Shown here piece by piece: positions 1 through 11,844 of a stretch of DNA of 64,000 bases. The translations under genes were made by a program, and so were the position numbers. The stretch's first letter is position 1; each line of letters opens with the position of its first letter. The stretch lies in the NCBI GenBank assembly GCA_016748015.1, contig JAAOMT010000175.1, positions 105,395-169,394 on the forward strand, read 5' to 3'. Source of the DNA: Geosiphon pyriformis. Its lineage: Eukaryota > Glomeromycota > Glomeromycetes > Archaeosporales > Geosiphonaceae. The notes beneath the pieces are model-generated. The model made no database searches. It was not told the origin of the DNA and saw nothing but the letters and a program-made list of their open reading frames with translations.

Positions 1-2
1 AT

Positions 3-1077
3 GAATTCAAAGATATCACTTGTCCAGAACCAATCTAATCTACACTGCCAATAAATAAAACATATTTATATTACCAAAGCTGTAGAAATATGAATAATCA
101 AAACAAAATTGATTCCCTTTACACTTTTATCAAAGAACAAGTCAAACTCAGAGGGAAAAAATTAAAGATCATTGCTGATTGAGATGAATGTTTACAATCT
201 AGTAAGCCTTTTTTATTGTGAGAAGTTGGTAAGAAAATCCCTTTTCCTGAATACTTTAAAAAGTTTTGAGAAAATTCCCAAATTGTTTATTCTACTACCC
301 TTGGTTCTAGACTAAATGAAAAGGCATAAGAATATTCTTATGTTGACAAAGATGATCCATGAGAAAAAGAATATTGAAATGTTAGCTAATAGAACTTTAA
401 AAAGAAGAATAAAAGCCAATCTAGAACCTCACTATAGTAATCTTCCCAAATTTTATGACCGAACCTTTTATCTTTCATTAGCCCAAGAATTATTGCAGGC
501 TTTAAAAGAAGAACTAATTAGTGAATTAGTGATTATCAGTGCTATGGTCAAAGGTCGGAAAAATGCTGGAAAAGGAAAGAAAGACAAATTCGTTAAAAAT
601 TTTGCTAATTTTTCTCAAAGCAGATTGGTTTTAATAGAAACAGTAATTCCCAAAAAAAGTGAAGAAAAAGGAAGAAGGGATGGCTATAAATCTATTCGTT
701 GAGATTATATTAAAAAAAATGTCTCTGATTTTGATATTTTTATTGATGACAGTGAAATTATTATTGAGGAAACTAGAAAGCTCTTACCTGATAAAACTTA
801 TGTCATACCAAATTACAAATACAACCAAAATCTCCAAGCTTCCAATATCTATTATCTGACAACCAGTATTAGTGATTTAAAAAACAGTGATTTTGTTATT
901 GCTACTTTAGAAATAAAAGATAATCAATTAAAGAAAAAACTAAAATTTCTGCAAATACAAAAGAGAAGAGACAATTGAGTTTTTTGGATAATAATTAGTG
1001 AATCACTAATTTTAAAAACATATGAAGCAATTTTTTTTTCTTGAGCTTTCTTTAGAATACTTCTAATAGTGCTGTAA
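3..1077 (+). pseudogene. HAD-like hydrolase pseudogene written in the UGA=Trp code (mollicute-type origin)
   Basis: With UGA read as Trp, one protein-like translation runs from the window edge to about 1077, with one frame change near 387. In-frame TGA codons lie at 180, 219, 267, 360 and 375 (first frame) and 700, 976 and 1042 (second frame); several sit where Trp looks natural (ADWDE, KKFWEN, RWDYI). TGG is also used (985). HAD-superfamily features appear in order: motif I IIADWDECLQ (about 168-197), a motif II-like strand LVIISA (about 526-543), Lys-rich segments, and motif IV DIFIDDSE (about 733-756). An internal ATG at 90 is possible, but the frame is open further left. TAA at 36 and 327 (probably former CAA) and the frame change make it a pseudogene under any code. 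Fungal mitochondria also use UGA=Trp, but a HAD protein is not expected there. The family call is moderate; the code signal is strong. The natural source is inferred to be a Mollicutes-related endobacterium. Confidence 0.72.
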
Positions 1078-1369
1078 TTATTGAATTCTATAATAAATTT
1101 AATGTAAATTAGTTTCATATATTTTATTTTTATATAGAAATAATTCTATATTAATCTTGTTATGATTTATATTTATCACATTTTATAATAAAATGAATAT
1201 TAAAATTAACAAGTTTATAAATTATAAATAAGCACTATTATTACTTTTCAAAATATTATTAGTCATATTAGTCAATTTTACAGTCATATTATAAAATCAG
1301 TCTTTTATTTATGTCACATAATAGAATATTTACTTTGTCTGATTTTGTTGCAGTATGCTCTATATAAAA
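1078..1369. other. AT-rich junction, no gene seen
   Basis: Very A+T-rich sequence between the bacterial-looking pseudogene and the first recognisable gypsy RT sequence. It may hold an unreadable upstream part of the Gypsy-0 RT. I see no ORF, RNA gene or repeat boundary that I can defend. Confidence 0.5.
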
Positions 1370-2754
1370 GAATTTTTTGGAAATTAGTTATAGTATACTT
1401 AGACAATACCAATATATTTTTTGAAACATTTAATAACTATCTGCTTTATTTTCAAAAAAATTTTGATTATTTCTAAAGTACCAAACTAAAACTTAATCCA
1501 AACAAATGCTTCTTTGGAAAGATTAAACTAAAATTTTTGGAACACATAATAAGTAAAAACAGAGTAAAACCAGATCCTAACAAGATTTGAAAAGTCAAAA
1601 ACTTTTCAGTTCTGACCAACTTATAAGAATTAAGAGAATTTTTAAAATTAGCTAAATACTACAGCAGATTTGTTAAAGGTTTTTTGGATATTGCAAAACC
1701 ATTCTATTATCTGTTATTAAAACATGTTCCATATTTATAGAAAAAAAAACAGCAAAAAGCTTTTAATTATCTTAAACAATACTTAATAAAACACTAATAT
1801 TAATTTATTTAGACTTTAATAAATGTTTTATTGTTATTACAAATGTCTTAAAAAATGCACTAGGAACTATCCTGTTACAAATCAAACTGGATAATTGAAA
1901 ACATCCAATTGTCTATGCCAATTACAGTACTAATATAGTGAAAAAAATATACAGTATAACAAATTTAAAATGTTTTACTATTTATTAAGCAGTACAAAAT
2001 TAAAGACACTATTTTTATTAACTATTTAATCTATATACAGATCACAAAAAACTTATTTAATTATTTAACAAGCCATAATTAGAAGAAAAATATGCACAAT
2101 AAAGTATTTATCTGTAATAATTCCTTTACAAAGTACATTATAAAAAAAAGCCAAGAACATCAATGTTAACAGTTTGTCAAAGATGATACAAATCTAACTC
2201 TGGATTCATAAACACAACTACTTATCAGCAATTATACTAGTATTTATTAACACTGCAGTTTGAAAAGAAATTATCTTAACAGAAACAAAATATTATACAA
2301 AAACAAGTTTGTAATTACTTTATTTAAAACAATTAATTATATTATTATAAATACCAAAACTGTACTATCCTACAACAATAATAAAAAACAATAAAAAAAA
2401 ACTGTTTTGCATAGCATGTACTTTAATCTAATTGCAAAACACTTTAACAAAAACACTACTCTGAAAAAAACAATAAATCTATATTATTGGCCAATAATAT
2501 ATAAAGATATTTTTGAATATATTATCAATTGTAATTTATGCTAATAGAAAAGAGAAGCTAAAACAATAGAACTATTTTGACCTATTTCAGTTTAAAATCT
2601 TTTTAATAGAATCGAGATTAATTTGGTTGGTTTTTTCTCAATTATATCCAAAAAAAATTGTTATATTACTATAACTGTAGACTATTTTACCAAATAGCTT
2701 AAAGTCCAACCCATTCTAGTGGCTAAAGCTAAAACAGTAGCCGAATTTGTGCAT
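1370..2754 (+). mobile_element. Gypsy-0, older Ty3/gypsy copy, left part (RT end, RNase H, first half of integrase)
   Basis: A 5'-truncated, heavily decayed pol fragment. It starts in the RT at the catalytic block (VIVYLDN, 1390-1407; canonical YLDD has become YLDN). It continues through the connection and RNase H (KQQKAFNYLK near 1750) and the integrase core (NRIEINLVGFF near 2610, a strongly altered catalytic block). It stops exactly at 2754 inside EFVH, where Gypsy-1 is inserted; the same reading frame resumes at 12857. Stops at Gln and Trp positions and indels are frequent. It is of the same family as Gypsy-1 and Gypsy-2 but older, since it hosts Gypsy-1. Confidence 0.8.
2751..2754. repeat. 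Target-site duplication of Gypsy-1 (left copy GCAT; right copy ACAT at 12853-12856)
   Basis: These four bases precede the LTR start and recur after the 3' LTR with a single G-to-A difference. The host integrase reading frame is continuous across the join when one copy is kept, so the length of four is supported by coding continuity and not only by similarity. Confidence 0.75.
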
Positions 2755-3327
2755 TGTTATTCATAGAAAAATACAAAGAAAAAAAACTGAAAAAACAGAT
2801 ACAAAAATAGATTAATAGGAGAATAGTACTTAACACATGAGCACAATATTAAAAAATTATAACACATTGCTAGTGAATTAGGGCACACTGCTTAGTAATG
2901 TAAACAATATCAGTAAAATTAAGATATACTGTTCAGCAATGTAAGCAATGTTAGTAAAATAGAGCATATTATTTAAGAAAATATGAGATTTTATAGAACA
3001 AAAAATATGTATATATAGCGAAAATATTAGAAGCAGAAAAAATAGAATTCATCCCAAAATTCAATTTAGAATCAATAATCCAACTCATTAATTATCTTAT
3101 ATCTCTTCCTTCAAAAAATAGTTTTCTATAACTTAAAGTGATATCCAATTACATATCAATAAAATATTAATTATTATCTAAATTCATATTATGATTATTT
3201 GATTAAAAAATTTTTATCACTCTTATTCTATCAATATTTTATGTTAATAGAATATAATATTTAACTACACTAGACCAATAGTTCTTGATTATGACTATTA
3301 ATGGGATACTAATTTTTTATTTTCTTG

Positions 3328-3359
<32 letters not shown>

Positions 3360-3717
3360 TTGTATTTGTTGTTTATTAATAAATTAAAGGGATTAAGTAT
3401 TGAGTAATTTGATGTCAAGAATAGCCTAATAAAAGACCCAAAAATAAGAATAAGAAACTTGGAAATTAAGAATAGCTTACCAAAAGAGCACAACTGTTAA
3501 AATAAACTGGCCACCATACTGAAAAAAAAAATTTGACAGAATAATCATTTTAAAAGGCTACTAAAACAACTATTGAATCTTTGTTTATTATACAAAGGAC
3601 TTAATCAAAATTTTCAGATTACAAAAAACCTTCAAATATTACTAACTGTATTAGCTATTAAACACCAAATTATGAGTTTGTTATTTGTTTCCATACTCCA
3701 AATAATCATTTATAATA
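2755..3717 (+). repeat. 5' LTR of Gypsy-1 (963 bp)
   Basis: It begins TGTTATTCATAG and ends TATAATA (decayed TGTAACA), matching the 3' LTR at 11845-12852 along its length. It holds a 41-bp U3 tandem repeat, a TATA-like TATATATA near 3009-3016 and a T-rich block near 3310-3370. Most differences from the 3' LTR are transitions. The 45-bp length difference is essentially one fewer U3 repeat unit. Confidence 0.9.
2878..2985. repeat. 41-bp tandem repeat in U3 of the Gypsy-1 5' LTR (two full units plus a partial)
   Basis: Units start at 2878, 2919 and 2960 (the last is partial). Each starts TTAGGGCA or a variant and ends with AGTAAAA. The 3' LTR carries three full units plus a partial one. The array lies upstream of the TATA-like box, the usual place for enhancer repeats. 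Confidence 0.8.
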
Positions 3718-3719
3718 TT

Positions 3720-3735
3720 TGGTACTCTTTGTGAG
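3720..3735 (+). promoter_or_regulatory. Candidate primer-binding site of Gypsy-1
   Basis: TGGTACTCTTTGTGAG lies two bases after the 5' LTR end, where a tRNA 3' end (CCA) would pair with TGG. Gypsy-2 has TGGTGCTCTCTGTAAA at the same place. I cannot name the tRNA. Confidence 0.6.
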
Positions 3736-3879
3736 ATATAATCTAACAGAGAACTAGCATCAACAACAATTATTTGAAACAATAGTAGAATCAAAAGTAA
3801 TAAAGACAAATCACTTGGAATTTGTGAAATTTTTATTCTAACAATATCACCAACAGTTAAAATTAACCAGCAATCATTG

Positions 3880-5480
3880 GCCAGCCAAATCAGCCTTCAA
3901 TTGTTACATTAACAAAAAAATTACATACTTCTTAAGAGAACTAACAGATACTGAATTAGCAAAAAAAAATTTCTACAACAAATTAATCCAACATACCAAC
4001 TTATTATTAAATTACAACTTTGCTCTTACCATTATTGAAATCAACTAAGGAATTAAAAATTACATTCAACAAAAATTTTCTATTACTTATGCAGACAAAG
4101 ACAAAAGAAAACCACAAACTCCAGCAGAAACACCAAAGAAAATACAACTATCTATTTAAAAAAAACAAAAAATCAATTTCTTAATCAATTTATTATATTA
4201 CTACACATCTGAAAATACTATCAATATACCATCAAAAGTTGTATTATTATCAGCAAAAACACTATTAGCAATAATAATGTTTTAAAGCAAACAAAAAAAA
4301 GCCGATTTATTAAAAACTTATGGTAATTTTTTTGAAAAATTTAAATTGCAATCACTAATGCCATCAGAATTTTAATCACTGCCATCCCAACCCAATTTCA
4401 GAGCCACTAGTTCTTGGAAAATAACCAACTCAAAAAAAAAAAAAGATGATAATCAAGAATTTAATTATCAAAACCTGATTCCAAAAAACCCAGAAATACA
4501 AACTCTGATTATTTAGGCCCAGCAAAACCTGAATAATTTAAACTCAGCTTCTATTGTTCTCCAAAATTTACCTTCAGTAATTGTAATTGATCCATCACCA
4601 ATTGTACTAATTGCTATTCAATAACAACAAGCTTAACAACAACAACTTTAACAACAATTATCACAACAACTGTTACCAATAACATATGCTTCTATTGCCA
4701 AATTAGAAAAGTTTACCAGCAAAAAAGATAATGTTCAAGTCTGGCTTAATAATATTGCTAAGACAATTGCTGCCAAAAATTGAAACAATACCAGAGCTTT
4801 ATAAGTCATTCCATATTTCTTGTAAAATACTGCCAACTTATAATATTAAAGTTTGGTTTAGAAACCCCAAAACTTCAACAAGTTCAAATTTAAATTTTTG
4901 AAATATTTTATTAACAATAATAGCATTAATTGTCTTACAACTGTCTTCACCACCATTAAACAAAGAGATACTAAAGCCATTACCATTTATTTAGGACATT
5001 TTTATAAAAATTTGCATCAAATACAAATGATTAATATAAACTATTTTACAGTGTCTCAGATCTTGAATTAATTTATCTGTAATTTATACAGTAGCTTTCT
5101 ATAATACATATGTTCATTGCACTTACAAACACTTCAAGACACAGTTATGTATGCCAGAGATTTTAAATCAGCCAAATTTAAGGCCAACCATACTCAAGTT
5201 GTTAATCTAGTAATGAATAGATTATCTGAATTAGATACCAAATTGAAACAATTTGGTGAAGCTATTAATTAGAAAATTGAGAAATACTTAGTTAACAATC
5301 AGGCAATTTATTAATCTTTACAATGTCATAAGAATCAAGAAAATTCAAATTGGTTCCACAATTAGTCATGTTCAATACTATCATCATTAATCAATCAACA
5401 GTAATAACAAGAGATGTGTAATTATTATTATTATAATAAACAAGAGTACTTGAAAATAAATTGTTGTCTAAGACTAAATA
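3880..5480 (+). pseudogene. gag of Gypsy-1 (decayed)
   Basis: It parallels Gypsy-2 gag: an N-terminal helical segment (about 3900-4110), a Gln/Pro-rich linker (about 4560-4680), a retrotransposon-gag capsid core (DNVQVWLNNI near 4730; TTIKQRDTKAITIYLGHFYK near 4950-5010) and a degenerate zinc knuckle near 5415-5465 in which Cys and His have become Tyr. Many stops fall at Gln codons. The product would form the virus-like particle and bind element RNA. Confidence 0.8.
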
Positions 5481-5794
5481 ATTAATGATCGGAAAATCAA
5501 TATCAAAATTCAATTGCAAATTTCAAACCCTAAACTATACCAGTAATCAATCACTTGAACAATATTACTATCAATCATACTACTCTTAAATAATACAACT
5601 AATTTATCAGCCACTAATCTATCAAACACCAATACTAGTAATTTATCAGCTATCTCAGTCCCAAATAATGTATTAATCCCAACAAATTCAAACCCAGCCC
5701 CAGAACTTATCTCTAAACAGAAACCAAAGACTGAGAATTATTTAACAAAATTGGAGATTAATAATGGTAATGTACCAACCAATTCTTTAATTCC

Positions 5795-6400
5795 TTGAAT
5801 CAACAATCAGAATTACACCAATATAGTTCAGAAAATGGGTATGCTCAAAACCTGAATTCTCAATACTATTTAAGTTTTCCAGTTACTCCAAAAACCAGCT
5901 TATTCAATAACTTAGAAAACTCAAAAAAACTACTTATTAGTAACATTCTATTAGCAACTGTTATTGAAAACAAATTACTTGTAGTCATATTTTTATTCAA
6001 AGTAAAAGAATCAACAATGCTATCTCTATTTAATGGAACAACTATTAGCACTCAATTTATCACAGCAATATACACAGATACCAAAGTTAATGACCACTCT
6101 ATCAAGCTAATTCTTAATAGTAATTTAGCAGATAGCATCATTACATAACAACTCATGAACCAATTAAGTCATTAAGTTGATTATATTGCCAATACCAGAA
6201 TTATTACTACCAATGAAGTGACAAAAACACTCATTAGTGAGATTAACAACTTCCTGATTAAAGTTAATAATATTACAGCATCTATCAAAGTTTTTGTAAT
6301 GAAAATCACACAATACCAAGTGCTAGTTAATAATGACTGGCTATTTAAAACCAATATCATGTTTAACTGAAATACTTAAGAGCTACAGATTAGTAAAAAT
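5795..6400 (+). pseudogene. Aspartic protease region of Gypsy-1
   Basis: It is aligned by position with Gypsy-2. The retropepsin active site should read L-D-S-G but reads ILNSNLADSIIT here (about 6107-6148), so the catalytic Asp has become Asn and the Gly is lost. The strand that follows (YQVLVNNDWLFKTN, near 6320) is shared with Gypsy-2. In the family this enzyme cleaves the Gag-Pol polyprotein; this copy cannot. Confidence 0.75.
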
Positions 6401-6519
6401 AATCTGCAAACACAAATATCTGCCACTTGTGGCCACTTTAAACCAATTACCACTATCTAATTACCACTAATTGAATTGGAAAAAGAAAAAAAAAATCTAT
6501 CTGAGAAGTATATCAAATA

Positions 6520-7404
6520 TTGTGGATGAAAGAAGACTATAATAAGCTATTACCAATTTTATTATGGAACAATAAAGGGAAAAGAAGAGAGGAAAACAAA
6601 CCACAAGTCACTACTAACACCAGTAAAACTGCAAACACTTGGCACATACTATACTTAGTAAACACAAAGAAAAAACCATCTTATATTTTTCTTAAGTATA
6701 TTGACTGCAAAAAAAAGCTTTTATTCATAGAAGCTTGGGTAATACCAGACAAAAACTATTGGATGTATACTCATTATTACTGCAAATCATATTACCAAAA
6801 ATGTTTTGGTTACCCAAAATAACAAGGAAAGTAAGACAATAAATCATGCCTCACTTGTAAAGAAATATTATTTGATAAAAAAATATGGAATAACATTCCT
6901 GGTTAAGAAGAAATATGCAATGCATTATGTCAATACACAATTCTTATTAGTGATTGGGTAAACTGAGAAACACTTTTCAATACTGTATAGAACCAAGTAC
7001 TTTTACACTTGGATAATTATTCACATGATAAGAATAAAATCTGGTGAATAACAAGTGTCAAAGTCAAAAATACTGTGCTTAGTAAAATATTGGCAATCAA
7101 AAACAACCCACCAAAACCAGTTAAAGCCATTTTTATTCCCAACCCAAACATATTTTTTGATATTTTAAGTAATTCAGAACAATTCCACAAATACTACCAA
7201 GACTTAGCACTTTCTAGAGAAAAACAAGAGCAGTATTTAAAACAGTTAAACACAAGACTGTGTAAACATTGCTTAATTTTCAGTGACTTTAATTATTGTG
7301 ATGATTGTAATTTTATTTACAATCTACCACCACACATGATCTATTTGATTCCCAAAAAAAAAACCAATCAACAAATGTGCAGTAGAATCAGAATTAAAAT
7401 TTAA
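6520..7404 (+). pseudogene. Cys-rich module between protease and dUTPase, Gypsy-1
   Basis: Conserved with Gypsy-2 at the same place. It shows a Cys/Lys start (IDCKKK, one Cys of CxxC lost), DKNYWMYTHYYCKSYY (about 6747-6794), a second CxxC (CLTC near 6847), then WNNIPG, CNALCQYTILISDW (about 6917-6958) and a last pair, CKHC and CDDC (about 7264-7310). Spaced Cys pairs suggest several zinc-binding units. I do not recognise the family and give no function. The reading continues through stops at Gln and Trp codons. Confidence 0.6.
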
Positions 7405-7559
7405 TTCCAATTTAAACTCTAATAATAATGACAATAACAGTTCCAACTCTATTTACTATGGCAATGACAATAATGATTCAAACTTTAATTACAATCTTAA
7501 ACAATATATCACACTTCCAGATCTGTTTATAGAGCAAGAACTAAAATAGTTTAGTGATA

Positions 7560-8050
7560 ATGATAAAAGTATTATGCCAAAACAGTGTATAATATTAATA
7601 TAAAATTTGATCTTAAATATTCAAGAAAAACTGCTATTAGATTAGAACTATATTTGCATACCAGTATAGATCTGAAAATAGCACTAAAAATTTCAGCAAC
7701 AACAATGGTTCAATTAACATCTAGATTTAATTTAGCAAAAAAAGAAATTAATATTAGAAGAGAAATAATTGATGCAGAATATATAGAAAATATTATTACA
7801 ATGGTATAAAATAACTCAAAAAAAGGATATACTATTGAACCAAATAAAAAAATAGCACAGACAATATTTTTACTTTTGGTAAAAGTAGCTTATTTAGTAT
7901 TAGTGAGAACAAAGAAAAAATTAGAAATAACTGTAAAAAAAATAAATAGATTCGGATCTATAAGTAAAATAGATATACCAGTTAATATGGCAAAGAAAAA
8001 AGAAATTATCTTTACCAATCAATCAATTTTTATTCTACCATATGACTAGT
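7560..8050 (+). pseudogene. dUTPase domain in pol of Gypsy-1
   Basis: All five trimeric-dUTPase motifs can be aligned: I (IKFDLKY, about 7597), II (SRFNLAKKEIN, about 7720), III (IIDAEYIENI, about 7764-7794), IV (IEPNKKIAQ, about 7834-7860) and V (NRFGSISK, decayed from the GFGSTG type, about 7945-7968). dUTPases hydrolyse dUTP to dUMP and keep uracil out of new DNA; in some retroviruses they sit within pro-pol. One stop at 7807 and altered motif residues make this copy inactive. The same domain lies at the same place in Gypsy-2. Confidence 0.82.
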
Positions 8051-8579
8051 ATATGTTAGTAATAGAGAGAAAAGTAAGAAACCAGTCTTAGATTTTTAAA
8101 GTGAAACCAATTATTTGTGAATTAAAGAAGATTAGAATTACCAATCTTTATATACCAGCCAAAAACTATAAACACATCAAAATTCTCATCTACAATACAA
8201 CTGAAAACACTATTAAAATACCAAACAGAACTATTATTAGATACTTAAGCACTGAAATTGAAAACTAACTACCAAATACTATTTTAGATTTTCTATAACT
8301 GTGTAGATATGTAAATATTATATTACAAACAATATATGAACAAGAAGAATATTATTTGTTCTAATCAGAACGATTAGAACAAATAAACTTGAGAAACTTA
8401 GACCCACTTTAACATATGCAACTTAAGATGCTACTTAACAATTTTATTAACATCTTTGCTAGTGAAAACAAATTTGGCAAAACCAACATTATTTAACACC
8501 AAATCAAGACAGAAAATACAATGCCAATTAAACAAAGAGCATACAAAATACCACCAATAACCTACAAGATCATCTGACA

Positions 8580-9660
8580 AGAAATTAACAAAATGTTAGA
8601 CAATAGATTAATTCAATTATTTATGAGTTTATAGTCATTATCAATAATAGTAGTTTGGAAAAAAAATGGAAAAATTCACTTTTGTGTAGATTACAAAAAG
8701 CTTAACAATATTACTTGTGGAGACAGCTATTCAACTTTACAGATTCAAGAATTATTCAATACATTTAGAAGAAAAAAATGGTTTTCAACATTAAATTTGA
8801 ACAGTGATTATTGGCAAGTAGTCATAAACCCAGCTGATAAAAAAAAACAGCATTCACTACCAGAAAAAAGAACTTTGAATTCAATATTATACTATTTGGC
8901 TTAATAAATACTCCAGCCACTTTCCAATAGCTAATAGAAATTGTCTATACTAAATTTCTATAAAAGTCAGTAATAGTCTACTTGGACAACATTAATGTAT
9001 TTTCCAAAACATTTGATGATTATTTCTACTATCTCCAACAAGTGTTTGAAAGATTAAGAAGAGCTGGACTAAAGTTAAACACTACAAAGTATTTCTTTGG
9101 CAAAACAGAACTGAAATTTTTAGATTTAAATAAAATTGAAATAGTTAAAAACTTTTCAATACTAACAAATCTTATAGAATTAAGAGCATTTTTGGGATTT
9201 GTTAAATACTATTGCTGCTTTATCCAGAACTTTTTCAAACTGGCTTAACCATTTCACCAGCTCTAAACAAAGAATATAAAATATAAATAAACCAAAATCC
9301 AACAAAAAGCTTTTAATATCTTGAAAAGAAAGCTTATTCAAGCATTAGTACTAATCTATTTAAATCACAACAAATTATTTATTATCATTACTGATACATC
9401 AGGTCAAGTTTTGAAAGCAGTATTGTCACAAAAAAGGCCAAATAAAAGAGAACACTCAATAGTATATGCCAGCCAAAGCTTAAGCCTAGCTGAAAAGAAC
9501 TATAGAACTTCAGTACTAAAACATTTGACTATCTATTGAGCTGTTATCAAATAGAAAAAATATTTGAGTCAAAATTTTGATGTATACACTGATTACAAGA
9601 AATTAATATCAATTCAAAAGCAAAAATTTGGAGATAACTGCTATGTAAGATAAAAAATAG
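8580..9660 (+). pseudogene. Reverse transcriptase and RNase H of Gypsy-1
   Basis: RT blocks are in order: KNGKIHFCVDYKKLNN (about 8664), WFSTLNLNSDYWQV (about 8782-8820), FGLINTPATF (about 8895), then VYLDNINVF (about 8976-9000). Both catalytic Asp positions are changed to Asn (LDL to LNL at 8794-8796, YLDD to YLDN at 8988-8990). RNase H follows: FIIITDTSGQ (about 9376-9405) keeps its Asp, then the AEKNYRTSVLKHL block. The frame changes once near 8850-8980. It would copy element RNA to DNA; this copy is dead. Confidence 0.88.
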
Positions 9661-9974
9661 AACTATTACTATTCAATTATATAATACATTATAAAAAAAA
9701 AAAAAAAACAGAAATGCCAATGGTTTGTCATAAATAAAACAAATCTAAGAATATTTTTAACCCAAAAATATAACAAAAGATGAACATACAAAAATATCAA
9801 CAATTCCAATATTTTATCAATACTCAACAATTCAAGAAAAAATTATCTCAAAAGAACAAAACAATATAAGACAACAAGCAAAATATTTTTTATTTATCAA
9901 AATATATTATATTAAAAAAACAAAAAATATTCAGATCAGCTATTCAAAGTAATCACAGAGCCAGAAAAAGAAAC

Positions 9975-10800
9975 AATACTATTCAACATGCATTCAAATC
10001 TAACAACAGAATATTTTCATAAAGAAGCAATCATAAAAAGAACCAGAAAAAAATACTATTGGCTATTTATATATCCAGACATTATTTAATATGTTCAAAA
10101 CTGTGATGTTTATCAAAAAAGAGGAGAAACAAGACCCAGTAAATTACTAAGACCAATTAAAGTAGGACAATCATTTGATCAAATTGGAATTGACTTAGTC
10201 AGACCATTAACAATAACCAGCAAAGACAATTGTTATATAGCAATAGCTATGGACTATCTTATAAAATGGCCAAAAGCAAAAACAATCCAAAAAACAGATG
10301 CAGAATCTATAGCCAAATTTGTTCATCAAAATTTGATTTGTTAACACAGATGTCCAAAAAAATTATTATCAGATTAAAAAACTCACTTTGTGAACAGAAT
10401 ACTAACAGAATTGAATTAAAGATTTGGAATTAAGAGACTATTATCATTACTATACTATCCATAAACAAATAGTTTAGTCAAAAAGTTCAACAGAATATTG
10501 TGTAAAGCAATAGTTAAGATTAGTCAAAAAAACCAGAACAAATAGAATTTGTTTATAACATCAGTACTATTTGCTTATTGAACAATGAAACAAGATATTA
10601 CATAAACAACACTATTTGAACTTGTTTATAATAGAACAGCAATATTATCAATAGAGATAGACATTAATAAAACCAATAACAGAGACTAACTTTCAAAAAA
10701 CATTGCTGAAAAGAACATACAAATTAATAAAAACTTTGGAAAACAAAAGATGAAAAACAGTTGATAATATTTAAAAGTTACAAAAAAAATGACATTATAA
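9975..10800 (+). pseudogene. Integrase of Gypsy-1
   Basis: The HHCC zinc finger is visible: HFHKEAIIKRTRKKYYW (His pair, about 10015-10065) and CDVYQKRG (first Cys kept, second changed to Tyr, about 10102). The core follows: FDQIGIDLV (catalytic Asp, about 10177), the AMDYLIKWPKAK block and a decayed SPYYS-TN block near 10450. Stops and frame changes interrupt it. The 5' half of the same domain in Gypsy-0 is the target into which this element inserted. Confidence 0.82.
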
Positions 10801-11479
10801 CCAATTACCAAATAAACTAGTTGAATTCAGGATTGAAAACAAAGTATTCTTATATTGTATTAAAGCAAAAAAACAATAGAATAAAAAATTTAATCCTAAA
10901 TGAGATGAACTATTTTACATTGAAAAAATTCTAAAAAATAAAGCTTATAATCTAAAATAAGACAACAAAATCTTAGCTAAAACAGTACATAAAGATTGAC
11001 TGAAATCATATTACAATATAGCATCATCATTTACCAATAATATTTACAACTGAGAATACAACAAATACTAGTCTAACCAGATAAGATTCCACAAGATCTA
11101 GAACCAATCATAATTATCAATACAAACACATCAAATTAATCTACAAAATAGTATATAAAGACACAGTAAACATAACAACAGCAACAATAAAAGATAGAAA
11201 TTTCAGACCACATTTACACAATGGCTCAATAATTATTTTAAGCCATAAATCAACAACAATTAGACATGGAAATTGTCATCAACCACTAAACAATTTACTA
11301 TCAAAACACAAAAAAAAAAAAGCAGAAAAAACCTTATATTAGTGACCACAAAACCAAACAAAGTATTGGTCAGATAAAATCATAAAAAAAGTAAAAAACA
11401 CTTTTAGAAAAATACCAAGAATAATTTCAACAGAAAGACTGACTAAAGAAAACTAAAAGCTATAAATAGAACAACTTAC

Positions 11480-11831
11480 AGTAACTTACTGTTATTATTA
11501 GTTGGGACAAATACTGAATATTCAAGAATTATATATTGATAAATCTAAGAAAATATTCAATCAAAAAATAGTACAACAAATTAAACAGTTTATTGAAAAA
11601 AAAACAAATTCAAGAATATATATTAAAACAATTTACTGACTATATACCATATTTCAAAACTATCCAGAAATATTACTATACTAAAAAATAGAAACAATAA
11701 TCATTAATTAATAGAAAATAATAAACAACTCTCAATATAAGAAAATAAGAAACAAAATTAAACAAACAATATTAAAAAAAGAAGTAATGAATTTAATTCA
11801 AAGTGAAGATTTTGATAGAGCTTAATAGTAA
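11480..11831 (+). pseudogene. Helical tail domain after integrase, Gypsy-1
   Basis: Lys/Glu/Ile-rich coding remnant ending SEDFDRA followed by three stops (11823-11831), directly before the polypurine tract. Gypsy-2 (ending LNEAQY) and Gypsy-0 (ending YNFAKA) have the matching segment at the same place, with a shared core LYIDKSKKIF / LYTDKTKKLF and an EKKTN / EKNN block. Family unknown; predicted mainly helical from composition. Confidence 0.55.
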
Positions 11832-11844
11832 AAAAAAGAGATAA

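Noticed and set aside
659-859. Open frame overlapping the HAD-like pseudogene in another frame
   Set aside because: It is a hydrophobic shadow of the conserved frame that contains the DIFIDDSE motif.
3-1077. Mitochondrial origin for the UGA-containing gene
   Set aside because: Fungal mitochondria also read UGA as Trp, but no homing endonuclease, respiratory or ribosomal motif is present and a HAD-type protein is not expected there. Not fully excluded without a search.
2878-2985. Possible CRISPR-like array from evenly spaced repeats
   Set aside because: The units are contiguous 41-bp repeats without spacers, inside an LTR and repeated in the partner LTR.
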